Origin: Sipunculus nudus
Lineage: Eukaryota; Annelida; Sipuncula; Golfingiida; Sipunculidae
NCBI GenBank assembly: GCA_026874595.1
Contig: CM049317.1
Coordinates: forward strand, 26,876,401-26,940,400
Direction: 5' to 3'
Length of the DNA: 64,000 bases
The position numbers and the translations under genes were made by a program. Positions 1-12,978 of the stretch are shown piece by piece (the first letter of the stretch is position 1; every line of letters starts with the position of its first letter). The notes under the pieces are model-generated. The model was not told the DNA's origin. It saw only the letters and a program-made list of their open reading frames with translations, and did no database searches.

Positions 1-125
1 CACATGGATATCTTTGTGATTAATACACAAATCGACAGCATATGGCATAGTCTTAGCCCAGCGGGTATAGAGACATTCGCCTATGAAGAACGCTCCGGCA
101 GCCCCCGTTCATGCGTCAATACATG
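1..125 (-). pseudogene. RNase H domain fragment of the retroelement
   Basis: The minus-strand frame reads C-I-D-A, then a TGA stop, then TGAAGAFFIGE, followed by LYTRWAK and, at the window edge, INHKDIHV. This resembles the start of a retroelement RNase H domain, where the first catalytic aspartate sits in a D-A-S motif and a later segment leads into the catalytic glutamate. The serine codon TCA appears to have become TGA. The fragment is cut by the window edge, so the remaining catalytic residues cannot be checked. Confidence 0.5.
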
Positions 126-252
126 GCGCAGGCGGGCGGTTTTCCAACAAAGAGGTTCTGCCGTTAAAATACATCATGAAACTATGCCATAGGAATATCC
201 TTTTTCATATCTAACGTTTCTCGAGTCCTCTTCCATGATTTATTTTAAAGTA

Positions 253-1213
253 CAGTGAAACTCCCACTTGCGACAACTAAGTAAGACGGGCAACACACTT
301 ATGCGGACACTAAATCTCGGTCCCTTCAAAATTGCCTCTATATTATGTTTAATGTAAACTCAGTAAAGCGGACAACTCACATTCCCGGACAACGGACAAA
401 CATTCTCGTCTGCGTATCCAATACATGTTACGATCCTCTAAAGCGGACAGACATCGCGAGTTCTAATTTTGTTAATGAATCTGTCGGTAGTTGGCGCTCC
501 ATGGTCGTGACCTCATACGACCTGTTTTGGTCAAATCGACTGCCCGAGGACAAGCGAAATATCTACAGCCATCGTGATGTAACATGTGAATATACAGTCG
601 AAATTGTTGTTTATTTCTACAAATGCGTAGATATCACAATCGTTACTTTATGAAGATTAGCCGGTCAATCAGAGAAAAACATCTAAGCTTTCAAACAGCT
701 TTACATTTGACAAGACCACCATCAAAGACTAAAGTTCGTGCAATGTGGTAGGCGCCCGGCTCGGGGAGCCTAAACTAGTTAGCGACAGTTTGCACTTTGT
801 TATGGTGAATACGTTGTGAAGACTATCCTTTAACAAATAATCACGATGCCCGGATTCTGTCAATAATCAATCTTCAATATACCTAGTGCAACCATCCATG
901 AACCATATGCATATTTATTCGAAATGAAACTGCCTAGATCAGTTTGTGCGGCCTAGCTGATGGAGTTGAAAGAGAGAAATCCTTTGTCTTACCCTTTTTA
1001 CTAACTATATTTTATAAATTAAAAATGAATATTTAAGCAATTTTGAAAAATAATTTAAATAAAATTTATGTATTTCAAATTTAGCGTTGACACAATCAAA
1101 ACGGAGGATATCAGAATTGACGCAATATGACAAACTCCTCTAAACAGGACAACTCACTAATACGGAAGTAATCCTCCGGTCCCTTTAGTGTCGAGCTTAG
1201 TGGAGTTTCACTG
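253..1213. mobile_element. Non-autonomous TIR DNA transposon (pogo/Tc1-mariner style ends)
   Basis: The element begins CAGTGAAACTCC and ends with the reverse complement GGAGTTTCACTG. The inverted repeats continue with indels inward, both sides carrying versions of a GTCC/GGACAAC motif and a GGTCCC or GGGACC block. It is 961 bp long and holds no transposase frame. TA precedes the left end but TG follows the right end, so a clean TA target duplication is not seen. Ends of this style occur in pogo/Tigger-like elements; the superfamily is an inference. Confidence 0.55.
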
Positions 1214-1649
1214 TGCAAATTTTATCCAAAATACCCCGTAAATGGAAACGGCCAACTTATACACATCGCCTTACCCAGTTTAGTCCTCCGGCTAAGCGCA
1301 TTAAATCTTTCTTAGTAACCTTTTGTTTAATATTGAACCGAAAAGATGTCTCTTGTAGTTTGTTTACGTTTTATTAGGAAGTGAAATAGTCATATTACAT
1401 GTGCCCAGCCCAATACCATTAAAAGTCAATAACTGTACGGGCCCTTTCGACTTCTTTATAGTTAATCCCAGCTGACGCAAAATATACTTTTATTCACACA
1501 TCTTTTTTTTTTTTTTTTTTTGCATGACACATATGATTTTTCTACTCAGTTATATTTATCTGGATAAGGTACAATATTTTTAAACCCTCTGGCTATATGA
1601 TGCGCCGGCCAGCCTAGGATAATGTATCAAATATGAACGGAGATTTCCA

Positions 1650-1956
1650 AGTGCCAAAAGGAAGTTTACGAATACCGAAAAAACTAGTTTACTAGGACCT
1701 GTAAATTGCCATTTACTACCAGTGGCTTGGTATTCGCAGGGATAAATTTTAACTACTCTTTATGCGTTTCGCAAATCCACCTTAGCCATATAGCTATCTG
1801 GTTAGTCAATAGCTTCCTTAAAGGACTGGTTTTTAAATGTATCCTTGAAAGCTGTTCATTAATTGCTTCTCCCGCCGGGCGACTACAGTCATGTATAATA
1901 CGTATCTGTTTATTATTATTGTCGGATAACGAAGCATAATTATCCTTCTTGGGCAC
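1650..1956 (-). pseudogene. Reverse transcriptase fragment (DIRS/Ngaro-like)
   Basis: A 67-codon minus-strand frame starting at 1956 contains NKQIRIIHDCSRPAGEAINE, matching the reverse transcriptase fingers/palm segment where a basic-rich stretch leads into R-x-I-H-D-x-S-R-P. Past the stop at 1753, a shifted frame continues with YQATGSKWQFTG, like the next RT block (Y-x-x-x-G-F-K-W). The YxDD-type catalytic box is not found; the TIR transposon at 253-1213 lies in this direction. Non-functional. Confidence 0.65.
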
Positions 1957-2266
1957 TGCGCCTAAGGCAGAGATGATAGTCTACGGTTCTGAAACGATGC
2001 TATAATGACCATTGGCTAATTCTTCCCGAATCTGAGGTTCAACATGCACTTTAACAGTGGGTGAAGTAGCATATTTGTAATTGTCAATCGTTACATGTGA
2101 AGAATGGTCTATTGTTTCATCAGTAATTCGAAATCCGTTCGCTCTCTCATTCACGATATAATCCCTGTCCGGGTCATCATTTGTTTATAATCGTGCCCCC
2201 GAATCTAAGCAAAGTGATCCTGCTGAGTTAACGTATCGTTTTTGGTGAAACTGCGCTTGTTGCTTG

Positions 2267-2625
2267 TCAGGCTACTTGTACGAATACGTGACAATATTTG
2301 CAACTTTCACGGAAAGGACACTTGTCATTGCGAGCTATAAAAAGCTTACATTCTGGTGCTGACCTTTTGTGTTTGCCACCCCTCATGTTGACGTTACCTG
2401 ACCTGCGCTGCCTTGTCGGCCGGCTCTTGCTACCAAGGAGCTGAAGTTCCATATTCGCAGTTAGAGTGCTAACTTTAAAGCCGTTCTCTGCCTGGCGCTC
2501 CCTATACTGATAATAAAAATCAAGTAAGTTTTCACAGCTATAGCGAGAAGCAAGATCATACACTTGAGTAGTATATGCGAGATAACAGTCAATTTCATCT
2601 ATCGCCAGTTCTCCACTATGAATAA
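2267..2625 (-). pseudogene. Gag-like fragment with a CCCH zinc finger
   Basis: The open minus-strand frame runs from a poly-G tract at about 2626 down to 2267. It has a helical stretch (LASRYSCENLLDFYYQYRERQ) and ends with a Cys-x9-Cys-x5-Cys-x3-His zinc knuckle (CKLFIARNDKC, then PFRESCKYCH). In related retroelement proteins the knuckle is followed by further Cys/His residues, but here the frame closes soon after (VFVQVA). No ATG is seen; the frame is open up to the poly-G run, which may itself be a slippage site. A host CCCH protein exon is a less likely alternative. Confidence 0.5.
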
Positions 2626-2638
2626 GGGGGGGGGGGGG
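2626..2638. repeat. Poly-G tract (13 G)
   Basis: An uninterrupted run of 13 G at the upstream edge of the gag-like frame. Such tracts are prone to length change and to sequencing error, so the frame across it is unreliable. Confidence 0.9.
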
Positions 2639-3014
2639 ACATTAGTCTACAATTTGCTGCTGACCACTCCTCTATAGATATACCGCTGGAAGGGTGATCA
2701 TCATCCCCTCAGACTTCAAGATTACTGTTCTGATTCGTGACAACCCTCTTTCTTCGAGCCCGACAACACTTTTTTACACGTTAAGACAGGAATTGTGTTA
2801 TATGTAAGGCCTTTCTTTTTGTAGCTTTAATTGTGAGCACTGAACGAGAGTCTAGTGGGTCAATAATCTCAAATTTACCATGCAACATTGATTCCCCTTG
2901 TTTAGTAGGTATTAACTGTGCTTTTTCACAACCCAAGGGGGTGAAACGTCCATTAAAGGTCTTACCCGCGGAATGAATTTGTTCCGCTTGCCGTCTAATG
3001 TCATAAATATTTAC

Positions 3015-3317
3015 CTATGGCTGCTTGTCAAAGTTTGGTTTCGGAGGTTGTCTCGAGTCACAAGATTTCAAGTCTTCAATCACCACTAGCAATAATTTGC
3101 GCTGTCCTAGGGTTAGAACATGGTCGGAAACATCGTCTTCTCCGAGTAAGGCAAGGGTGTGCTCAGCATTTAGGTCCTCTTTTCGCAAGATGGCCGTAGT
3201 CTTTTTATTTGAGCCATGTTTGCTGGCCCATTCTGCGGGTTCGAATAAAGTCGTGCCCTCTTCTGGTGAACCGCTATTTCCCTCTGTTACAGGGCCTATA
3301 CTCTTTTTGTTACTCAT
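3015..3317 (-). pseudogene. SAM-like segment, probable N-terminal part of the retroelement gag-like protein
   Basis: A 100-codon frame on the minus strand starting with ATG. A charged, low-complexity N-terminal half is followed by ILRKEDLNAEHTLALLGE, then LTLGQRKLLLVVIEDL, which has the helical spacing and the L-x-L-G-Q-R-x-x-L signature of SAM-type domains. It lies directly upstream, in reading direction, of the CCCH fragment, so one element probably encoded both. The roughly 390 bp between them are not open in one frame. Confidence 0.45.
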
Positions 3318-3330
3318 CTTGAAATAGGCG

Positions 3331-4342
3331 CGTTAATGTTTTAAAATGCTGTAAAAACGCTGGATACAACGTGAAGTAAATAAGATGCGTGCGTTTCTGT
3401 GACAGTCAAAAATAAATGCACTTTTGGACACGTGCCCGGTGACCACATGGCGACACCCAGTAAACCGTGAAAGCGCCCCCTTGCCCTCTAAATAAAGACA
3501 ATATAAAGCACAGGGGTTGAAATTAACCAGCATCAATATAAAAGAGTACCTTGAATTATGTCCAACATGTTATCTCTGAGTAAATTTAATTTAAATATCA
3601 CAGCCAGTACACGTAAGTTACTATTCTGTTGAATTTTGAAATTTGAAAATAAAGCTAAAAAAAATATCGAGTTGTTGAAGTTTCTTTCGGAAACTCTATT
3701 CTATTCATATGCATCTCCAGACTGTCCACTTCTTGTCACTACAGCCCTGCTGGTTAACCTTATTAGTGATGCACGTTGGTCGGACACACCTGCTGTCACA
3801 GGTGTAAGTTTTTTCTCATTTCAATTCTAATTTCCATTTCAATTAAAGTATAAAAACACATCAGTTGGCATACTTTGATAATATATGAACAAAATCATGG
3901 ATAAACAGAGGTGCAATTTAGAATTGTGAATTCTGAATCAAATGCTGTTTTTCAGATATGTTATGTTTTGCAAGTTAAAAAATATATTTTATGAAAAATT
4001 CATACATCTGTGTTCATAATGTCAGGTCACCTGAATAAATTAGCTTTAGATTTTGATGCAATTTAGAATCGTTAATCAACTTAAATATTCAGATATATAT
4101 TTTATAATGTAAATTTAAAGTAACATTTATAAATTTGAAAGAAAAAAATGATGAAATAAAAATTGAGTATCTAATGCAAACATTCGTTCATTATTCTCCT
4201 ACATCAGTGCCATTGGAATTTGCTTAGTTTTCCCATGTATCTGCCTGTTTTAAATAGATAATAATTATGAATACTTTTTTTGTTGTAAGCACTGTTAAAT
4301 TAAATTTCATATCATGTCCGATATGCAAAGGTGTTGTAATTC
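3331..4342. other. AT-rich non-coding stretch
   Basis: No recognisable gene, RNA or element. Open frames are short and have no family features. Confidence 0.5.
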
Positions 4343-4575
4343 CCACTAACCCCCCCCCCCCCCCTCCGCCCTCCCACCGCTATCGAGTCCTTCCATCTGA
4401 GCACTAGGGGCTATAGTTTTATTGCAACTTCAAAACATTTATTAAATGAAGAAAATATATACAAGTGTTAAAATGGGGTTTTAGTTCCCCATCTGAATCA
4501 ACCCCCGCCCCCTCCCCCACCCCCCATGCACCCATTATCAAGTCCTTCCACCTGTGGACTGGGAACTTCATTGAA
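4343..4575. repeat. Diverged direct repeat with poly-C and C-rich tracts
   Basis: Two related segments, about 4343-4425 and 4495-4575, each have a C-rich run followed by a similar ATCAAGTCCTTCCACCTG-type sequence and then an ACTTCA/CTTCATTGAAAC-like tail. The first contains 14 consecutive C. It looks like a local tandem duplication of about 150-bp period. Confidence 0.6.
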
Positions 4576-5141
4576 ACTGTTCAAATTGAAAAAAAAAATT
4601 ATACAAAAAAAAGATCTAAATGAATTGTTTAAACTGCTGAATAAGCAACAGCTAATAATAAAACAACCAATAAGCATGATAATATTATAGATCTTATATT
4701 AGGAAACATATGGTCAGTATATATGTACGTTCATTTAACGACATCTTGCACGGCTCGTACACGTGGGGTGACGTCATTGTCCTCCGTGACGTCAAGACTT
4801 GAACCCCAAATATGGCCATATCGATACCTGCTACGTCTCTGCGTAAATAAAATAGGCTATGGACCCCAATAAAACAAAAGAACTTCTTTTCGGAGTTATT
4901 TATATATATTATGATATTAAATCATTTGTTTTTGGTATCATTGCCGAGCTATCCTGAAAATTTCATCATACTCTTTTGGGAACTTTTTGTATTATCGTGC
5001 TAACAGACAAACAGATATACAGATAAACGGACAAATATACGCTGCCCAAATCTAAACCATGCCGCTAGGTATGACGAAGGTAACAAGCAGAGCAGCCAAA
5101 TAATGTTTAGTATAGTTGATAACTGACTTGGAGCACCTTAC
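4576..5141. other. Non-coding stretch with an interspersed-repeat-like tail
   Basis: No gene seen. The part at about 4930-5030 (a CCGAGCTATCCTGAAAATTT block, then repeated GACAAACAGATA-type units) resembles 3' regions of interspersed elements in invertebrates; I cannot assign a family. Confidence 0.3.
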
Positions 5142-5357
5142 CCAAAACACCAAAGCAATTACAGAATATTGCGGCTGACAAAACTTTGATATACCAAGCC
5201 TGTGTCTGCACAGAAAAGTTGATTATTAAAAATTTGATTATTTGGCAATTGCCGGGGTAGCTCGTGGAATGCGTCAAACATGGAACGATGCACAGCTGGT
5301 CTTGGCACGACTGACACATTCCTATTGTAACCTCAATAACTGCACAATATTTCATTT
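5142..5357 (-). CDS. Possible Cys-rich exon of the lectin-like gene
   Basis: On the minus strand the segment is preceded by TTATAG (acceptor) and followed by GTAAGG (donor). Its 216 bp are open in one frame, phase 1 at both ends like the domain exons upstream. It encodes a Cys-rich stretch (YCAVIEVTIGMCQSCQDQLC, then IVPCLT and PGNC). A diverged copy of part of it lies on the plus strand at about 38131-38260, beyond the inverted lectin exons, so it belongs to the same duplicated block. I cannot name a domain, and the exon may not be used. Confidence 0.3.
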
Positions 5358-5839
5358 CTATAACACTTTGATCCAATCCGCAGATTAAGCTCATTAGCTT
5401 TTGATTTGGAAAAGAGCGAGGTTTCGAATGGCAACAAATAGTTAATCTATGCCATTAGGGTTTACATCTTGTTTCCTCTAGTCTTGGCGATCTAGTGTGT
5501 ACACAAGCAAAATTAAAGATCGCAGAGTTTTGTCATGGATAGCATGTTAACACAGGCGACATTCTTAGACACATGTTATAAAATGATCTAACATCATGTT
5601 ATGTCTGCTGTAACTGTGGTACGCATTAAAATTTATTAGATCTTGCCAAGGCCACCAATAGCATTTCTTGTTAGAGCACTCAGTATTTGATTCAAATTTA
5701 TTACACTGATAACAATATCTATGCGATATGCGGGTCACAGCGAATATTATTGTATATTATTCATTAAGTTTTTTTAATGATATATCTTTAAAATATTTCA
5801 ACACGAAATATGGCATAACAGATATTTAATTTCTGGATT

Positions 5840-5959
5840 TTACCATTCTGACAACTCGATGTTGTTCCGTACACACCACTGGGTCCACATAGACCCATTC
5901 AATATAGCACAGTTTTTGTTATCTCTAGGAGCTAGAGAATTTTCATCCCAAAATCCAAC
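5840..5959 (-). CDS. Lectin-like gene, candidate last exon (C-terminal half of the domain)
   Basis: Preceded on the minus strand by a T-rich tract and CAAG. The frame reads GFWDENSLAPRDNKNCAIL, then NGSMWTQWC, ending at TAA (5842-5840). The pattern W...P...N-C-A-x-L...W-x-x-W-C matches the second half of C-type-lectin domains, although the usual final cysteine is absent. The acceptor gives phase 0 whereas the upstream exon ends in phase 1. A diverged copy is on the plus strand at 37665-37770. Confidence 0.5.
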   Translation of the reverse strand, partial: VGFWDENSLAPRDNKNCAILNGSMWTQWCVRNNIELSEW

Positions 5960-8370
5960 CTTGAAAAAAAAAATCAGCAGTTAAAATCAATAAAAAGCTT
6001 ACAATTATACATTTTAATCAACGGGCTGATTATTATAAATATAGCCCTTGCCTGGTATGGTAAAATGATGTAAATTGTATGGTTAAGTATATAAGATTGG
6101 AATATCACCCGTTCATAAATGTAACACTTGGACACCACTTCCTTTCGAAATACAACATCCGACGCTGCACGTTCACTCCCTGGATGAAACAGTTTAGTTT
6201 CTTCAATCTATAAGACATTGATCCACAAGAGGAATTTCGTGACAATGCTTGAGTGCCACAAGGGTCAATTATGAAATAAATGCTCGAGTTATTGCATAAA
6301 CGTCAAGTAAAAGAAGGGTCTTAAGGCTAACTGTCCCCTGCTAGGAAAGCGTGGCACCAGTGACACGAAAAGTCCAAAAATCTTATCAAGAACCCTTTTA
6401 ACTTCAAAATATATACAAATGAATAATGTATGAATAATTTATTTTTTTTTATTTTTAATATATTTCTGAAGGACTCAGGAAACACTGGATATAAACCATC
6501 TGGAATCACAAAAGTAGTTACACAAAGCTTGCGCCACCCGCATTGTCATTTCAGTCATGTTTATAATACCTTTAAACATCGAAGAAGAAAGTGCAGGGAT
6601 ATTAGAGAGATTTTGTTGAAATATGTGGACCAGACAGATGGGCAGAGGGGACAATACTTTTAGTCCTCACACCTATGGAATCGGACAAACAATTAACGTT
6701 AACTCGGCTTTTTATTGTTTACAATAAAATATAAAATTATTACATGTTTAGTATAAACATTACGCACATGCTGAGTACATACATATGCAAGTACTGAAAT
6801 GACTTTCCCTTCGAGAGCATGCTTCAAAATTATTGTAATATTAGAAAATGATAAAATATGCGTTTATGGGCAATAAAGAATGTTTACTATGTCAGGTATT
6901 AGCATTTATATTAAATTGGATTTCAAACTGGTGAGGTAGTTTATACCCATTTTTATATCCTTCACATGAAAATTCTTAAAGAGATTATTTGTTTTACATT
7001 GACTGGTTGTTCAAAATTATATTTTTATCATCAGGAGGTTGAATGTCTATTTCATTTTATGTAAAAAAAATGTGTTTTATTGCACAGTAATATCTTGGTT
7101 TTTTTCTGTATAATGTGTCCAACTTACACAAGTTTGGAGAAATCTCGATATATTATCTTTTTACTAACGGTGACAAATTCAAATCTAGGCCAGTAGAATA
7201 AGTGAAAAGGCCAAAATAACTGAATGAAAAAAGTTTTAAAATGCACGGTACAATGCAATGTATGTAATTTAAATATACCAAAATCAAATTAAAAGAAATA
7301 TGATTATTTTACATTTTTCTTATATCTGGACTCACATTTTTTTACTATGTTATTTTTATCAGAATGACATTACATCTCCTCATTTAGGTAACCCCAGTTT
7401 CAACCCCGGTGCTAAAGTTAGCAAAACAAACGGTATGTTATGTTTGATACCCCACCCCCTTAAAAAAATCAGATTAGATGTATTTTGAAAATAATTATGA
7501 TTTGAGGAGAGTTATTCTTCATAAAATGTTGTTAATAGTGTCACGTCACCGACTTCTCCCTCATCCCTTGCATATATGCACATATTCTTGAATGTTTTAC
7601 TGAGATGCATTCTATGAAATGTTAGCTTCGTCTTGAAACACAGTTGGACGAAATACTATATTTCCGTACAGCGATATGACCGCTTTGGTATATCAGGAAT
7701 ATCCCTATCCCCAATAGGTTATACGTTCATTGTATTCGATCATTAACGTTGCAGAAACGAAGGCAAACATGCGATACCTTCCTTCTGATGTTCATATACC
7801 CTCATAAAAGCTATATATGTTTGACAGTGTCCTAGTGATTTATATTAATATATATCCTCTGAGTATCTCCTGTCAGTTTTGCGATATATAGTGTTGTTTG
7901 TGGAAGAATGTTAAATATAGAGCAACAGTATCATTTTTACGAAAAAAAATGTAATTTTTATATATTGTTTATGCAACTGCGTAACTTTGTGTAGGTAGGA
8001 CATTTTCGGGGAAAAAATCTGACAAAAGTTTGACAGGACTCACAGAAGTGTCAATAAAAATATAAGGCTGCTTTTCTTTATATTAATTAATTAGCCATGT
8101 CCTTTTTTTTAAAGTGGGAGACATTCTGATTCAAGAAATTCTGGTATTAAATGATCAAAATCAACGTTCCATGCAGTTTAGTTTATTTGTTTGAAATAAT
8201 ATGACTAGTATTGAGTATATTTAATGTAAGCATATTAATGTAACTATATAAGTGAATGTATATTTTTATTTTATAATTGTTAAGTGTGTAAATATGTGGA
8301 AATTCATTAGAAACATGATTCCATGAAATGAAAACTTTACCAGCAAATACTCAATCATGTATCTATCTTA

Positions 8371-8410
<40 letters not shown>

Positions 8411-11400
8411 TGACCTGTTTCGGACGACGTAACCCATTCATACAAGCTGAACCCAATCCAAAAATAGTAAACTTCTTTAATATTAAAGGCCCGTACTCCG
8501 TCCATCAAGTTTTTGTACTTGCCCTTTGAGCGTATGACAGCGAGGTCACCTGTAAGTGATGAGCATCTAGTTCTGGCAGAGAACCAACCAGTGAAGTCAG
8601 GAATGACGAAGAAATATTCGGGATTTATGTACAGGTGAGTGTATGGAGACTTGATGCCATCACATACTGGGTCTGAAGCATGAAACTAAGAAATTGATTC
8701 TCATGCAGATGAAACCATACACTTTTGATGTAAGTCTATTAAGTTCTCTGTTGGTCAAACCTGATTTTGAGGCTAATTGTGATTTCCCTGTTGAAGGAAA
8801 CCTAATCATGTAAACAGCATGTATAATGTATAAAAAAATTCCAAGGACTTCAACCGTCAATGGAAGATAAAACTAGTGTTAAACAATAGGTTAAATGCAT
8901 TTCACTTAATATATACATGATCATATAGTACAAAATAGACACCGATATGCCAAAAATTAAAATATATATCTTTCCAACGTAGCAAAATTCATGTCAAATT
9001 ATTTAAAAACATATAAAATTTCCAACTTTTGCCCAAGACAAGTCCCGCCACATTTTTATGTTAAGGTTTTATAAAAGTCGACCAAGTTTAGATCGAACCA
9101 TTCTTTTATGGCAGGCTATACATGCCTCCAGACTCCAGCTGACCTAGCTACAAACATATGGCCAGACAAAAGGCAGACAATTAAAAGCTGACTGCTAGAG
9201 CTTCAAATCTCGAGTAAATTTAACAAAATTTGTCTACCTCACTAGAGTATGCGAGCTGACGAAGCGTTGCCGCCATTTCCACCTGGCATTGATATGTCTG
9301 TCTTTCATATTTGTATATCCCTAGACAGCCACAGCCACAATTTAGAAAATATTTTTTTTCATTCATTGTTTATTGGTGCCAGACCACAGTACTAATTATA
9401 CATCTATGAAATGATCCTAAACTTTATTTATCTTAATGTTACCGATTTAGTGATCTGGTGAATGGTTAGGGTAACGGTTAACATAAGTTCAAATCCAAAT
9501 AAGTACCGATCCCCATAACCTAGGCTCTCCGTCTCCAATGCGTTAGTGCTCAATTAACCACTTAAGGTCGAATGATCTGTTCGGTTTGTTAAAAGTGGCA
9601 CGAGTACAATGTTCATTAATAACTTGTAAATAGACTAGAATGAGTCATCAATCACCGCAGGATTTTTTTCAGTATGGATTGACAACATATCATTCATGGG
9701 TATGAAGAATAAACCAGAAATTTCATAAATTCTAAAAATTAGAGAGTTGAACAGCTGGCTTTAATATTTTAATCAGATGCTTTAGTTGAGAGACACCAGA
9801 ATAAGGATGTCCTGTCAGGTGAAATTCCTGAAAAGACGCCATCTATCAGCGCCATCTATTAGGAATTACATGAACTATGCAAGGGCAGATAATGTGCCAT
9901 TTTGTATTACCGAACAAATTTTAGAGATGGTTAGCAGCACGCTTGGATATCAAACAATCATTCAGCTTTTCTTGAATAATGTACTTTATTTCTTGTCTCC
10001 ATATGATTAAAGAACTGCATACACACAAACACTCACAAAGAACTTACACATGCCATCATTGTTAATCTTTTTCATTTCATTGTGTTTCTTTTTCTTTGCG
10101 TTTATCCATATGGGTCCGTTTTCTTTTACTCTGGTCGCTAAACGTATATGGTCATTCACCGTCAATGGAAGCACAACCCCTCCTCTCTTCTGACAGATTG
10201 CTTTAGCTAGCGTCCCGGTTACTTTTCCATTATTACCTGAAAAGATTAATAATGATATACAGCATTGCATAAAAATATATACATGATATATGTAGAGCTG
10301 CTTAAATGAACATAAATATTTCAATAATGTGTGTATTACTTCACATTATTAATTCATTTTGACTAAATACAAACGTTTCTTAGCAAAATGGTTCTGTGTG
10401 TGAGTAAACTACGTAACACGTAAATCTTTTTTACCAAAACAAGACTGCGTGATTAATAATCATAATCAAATTGAATTATGTTATGATATCGCAGGTCTAT
10501 ATTAGCATGCTTAGACTCTACCATATATATATATATGCGTTGGTTGAAAGATCGGTACATAAGAAGAATGATGTTTCTGATTTATTTTAAAAAAATATTT
10601 AAGATTGCGGATGCTTGAGGGTTTAACACTCCCATTACTGCGAGAATAAACTTTTTGCAGTTTTTTTACCAAGACGGCATAGCCAAACCTTCCGGAAATC
10701 TTGGTCTAAGGTGCAACAGTAAACCCCTCCCTCCCAATATATTGGACACGCAGTTTATTTTAAAAAAATGGTAATTTAAAGCAAACTGGTAGACAATGGG
10801 TAACTAAATAGTTCAAGGAAACGTATTCATACCATACAATATTAGCAACACCTGATTCAATACATAAGAGTCCGAGATGTCAGAGCCCCTACCTTATTTA
10901 AAGTTCCATATGGCAGGTGATGAAAATTATCTTTCACAAAACGCACTGGCTAGCATGGCTACCATAATATGATGCCCTGGGCTCATTCAACGCTTTGTGT
11001 ATGAAACATCCCAATATAAAGATCAACTGCCTCTCCCTATAATATGTCCCAAGTATCCCAACCTTATGAAACATGGAAATTATTGTGGAATTTGTATAAA
11101 TAATTTCTTATCATATTGTGTATGCCATATATTTCACACCCTGTTTTGTATGTCCTATATTCCATACCCTGTTGTGTATGCCCTATGTTCCATACCCTGT
11201 GGTGTATGGCACATATTTCATAATCTGTTGTCTTTATATTACATTTCATATCCTATCCTGCTATGTAGGTCCTACATTTCATACCCCGTGTGTATATCAT
11301 CTTCTTCAAACACTGCTGTGCAGGTCCTATATTTCATACCCTGTTTTGCTTGTTGCACATATTCCATACTCAGCTGTTTATATCCTTTATTTCACACAGT

Positions 11401-12926
11401 GTTGTCCTATTTTTCTTACACTGATGTGTATGTCCAACATTTCATATACTGTTGTATTCGTCTCACATTTCATAAATTTCATGTGTATATCATATATTTC
11501 ATACCCTCTTGTCTATATCCTACAATTCATATCCTGATGTATATGCCCTAAATTTCTTAATCTGTTGTACAAGTCCTATGTTTCACTGCATTTATACCCT
11601 ATGGTATATGTCCTACATTTTATATCCATTTGTGTATGTCATATTTCCTTCTCTGCTGTTTATGTCCTATATTTCACCCCCTGCTTTCAATGTCCTATGC
11701 TTCCTAACCTGTTATGTATGTCCAATGTTTTACACCCTGCTCTGAATATTCTATATTTAATACCTTACTGTGTATGTCAGACATTTCATATGATACTGTG
11801 TGTGTCTTATATTTCTTATCCTGCTGCCTATTTCCTACATTGCATGTCCAACTGTGTGTGTCCTATATCTTATGCCCTGCTCTGTTCGTCCTTTTTTTCA
11901 TACCAAGCGGTGTATGTTCTATAGTTCATATCTTGTCTGTATCCTACATTTCAAATCCTGTTGTGTGTCCTACATTTTCACCTGTGTGTATCCTGTATCC
12001 TGTGTGTACGTCTTATATGTCATACCCTGTGCTGTGTGTTGTGTTTCATACCCTGTTGAGTATGTCTTGTGTTTCATACCCTGCTGCATATGTGACATCC
12101 TTCATAACCTGCTGCATATGTCTTGCACTTTATGTCCTGCTGTGTATGTCCTAGATTTCATACCCTGCCGTGTATGTCCTATATCCCAAACCCTATTTAG
12201 CATATGTGATAGTTCATACTCTTGTTGTGTATATCCTATATTTCTTACCCTGCTGTATAGGTCTTTTATCTAATACCTTGCTGTGTATGTCTTATGGTTA
12301 TACTCTGTTATGTATGTCATATATTTCATACACTGCTGCATATGTCCTTTATTTCATACCCTGTATTGTATGTCCTATATTTCATAGCCTGTATCGTATG
12401 TCCTATATTTCATAAACTGCTGTGTATGTCTTATAGTTCATTCCCTGCTGTGTACGTCCTTTATTTAATTCCCTGTTGCATCTGACTTATCTTTCACACC
12501 CTGCTTTGTATGTCCTATATTTTATACCCTGCTAGGTATGTCCTATATTTCATGCACAGCTGCATATGTCTTATATTTAATACCCTGGTGTGCATGTGCA
12601 TGTCTTACAGTTCGAACTCTTTTGTTTAGACCCTAAATTTCATACCCTGCTGCATATGTCCTATATGTTATACCATGTAATACATGTCCTAAATTTCATA
12701 CCCTGTAATGTATTTCTTATATTTCTTAACCTGCCGCGAATGTCTTATAGTTCATTCCCTGCTGTGTAGGTCTTATATGTAATTCCCTGCTATGTATGTC
12801 CTATATTTCTTACCCTGCTGCGTATGTCCTATAGTTCATAACCTACTGCGTATGTTCAACATTTCATACGCTGTTGGGTATGTCTTATATTTCAGACCCT
12901 GCTGCCTATTTCCTATATTTCATGGC

Positions 12927-12978
<52 letters not shown>

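Larger units (their letters stand above)
1..3330 (-). mobile_element. Tyrosine-recombinase (DIRS/Ngaro-like) retroelement remnant, cut by the window edge
   Basis: Read on the minus strand, four fragments occur in the order expected of a retroelement polyprotein: a SAM-like segment (3317-3015), a CCCH zinc-finger gag-like segment (about 2625-2267), a reverse transcriptase segment (1956 to about 1650) and an RNase H start (about 125-1). The reverse transcriptase contains RIIHDCSRPAG, a form I associate with DIRS/Ngaro reverse transcriptases. Frames are broken and stops intervene, so the copy is dead. The recombinase itself would lie left of the window and is not seen, so the assignment to the tyrosine-recombinase order rests on motif style. 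A TIR transposon has inserted between the RT and RNase H parts. Confidence 0.6.

Noticed and set aside
9251-9275. CTGACGA box, possible second hammerhead ribozyme
   Set aside because: No GAAA box at a suitable distance and no stem II.
9786-10010. Open frame with a reverse-strand counterpart at 34249-34019
   Set aside because: The match comes from the inverted lectin-locus duplication and is intronic; the sequence pair shows indels and no coding pattern.
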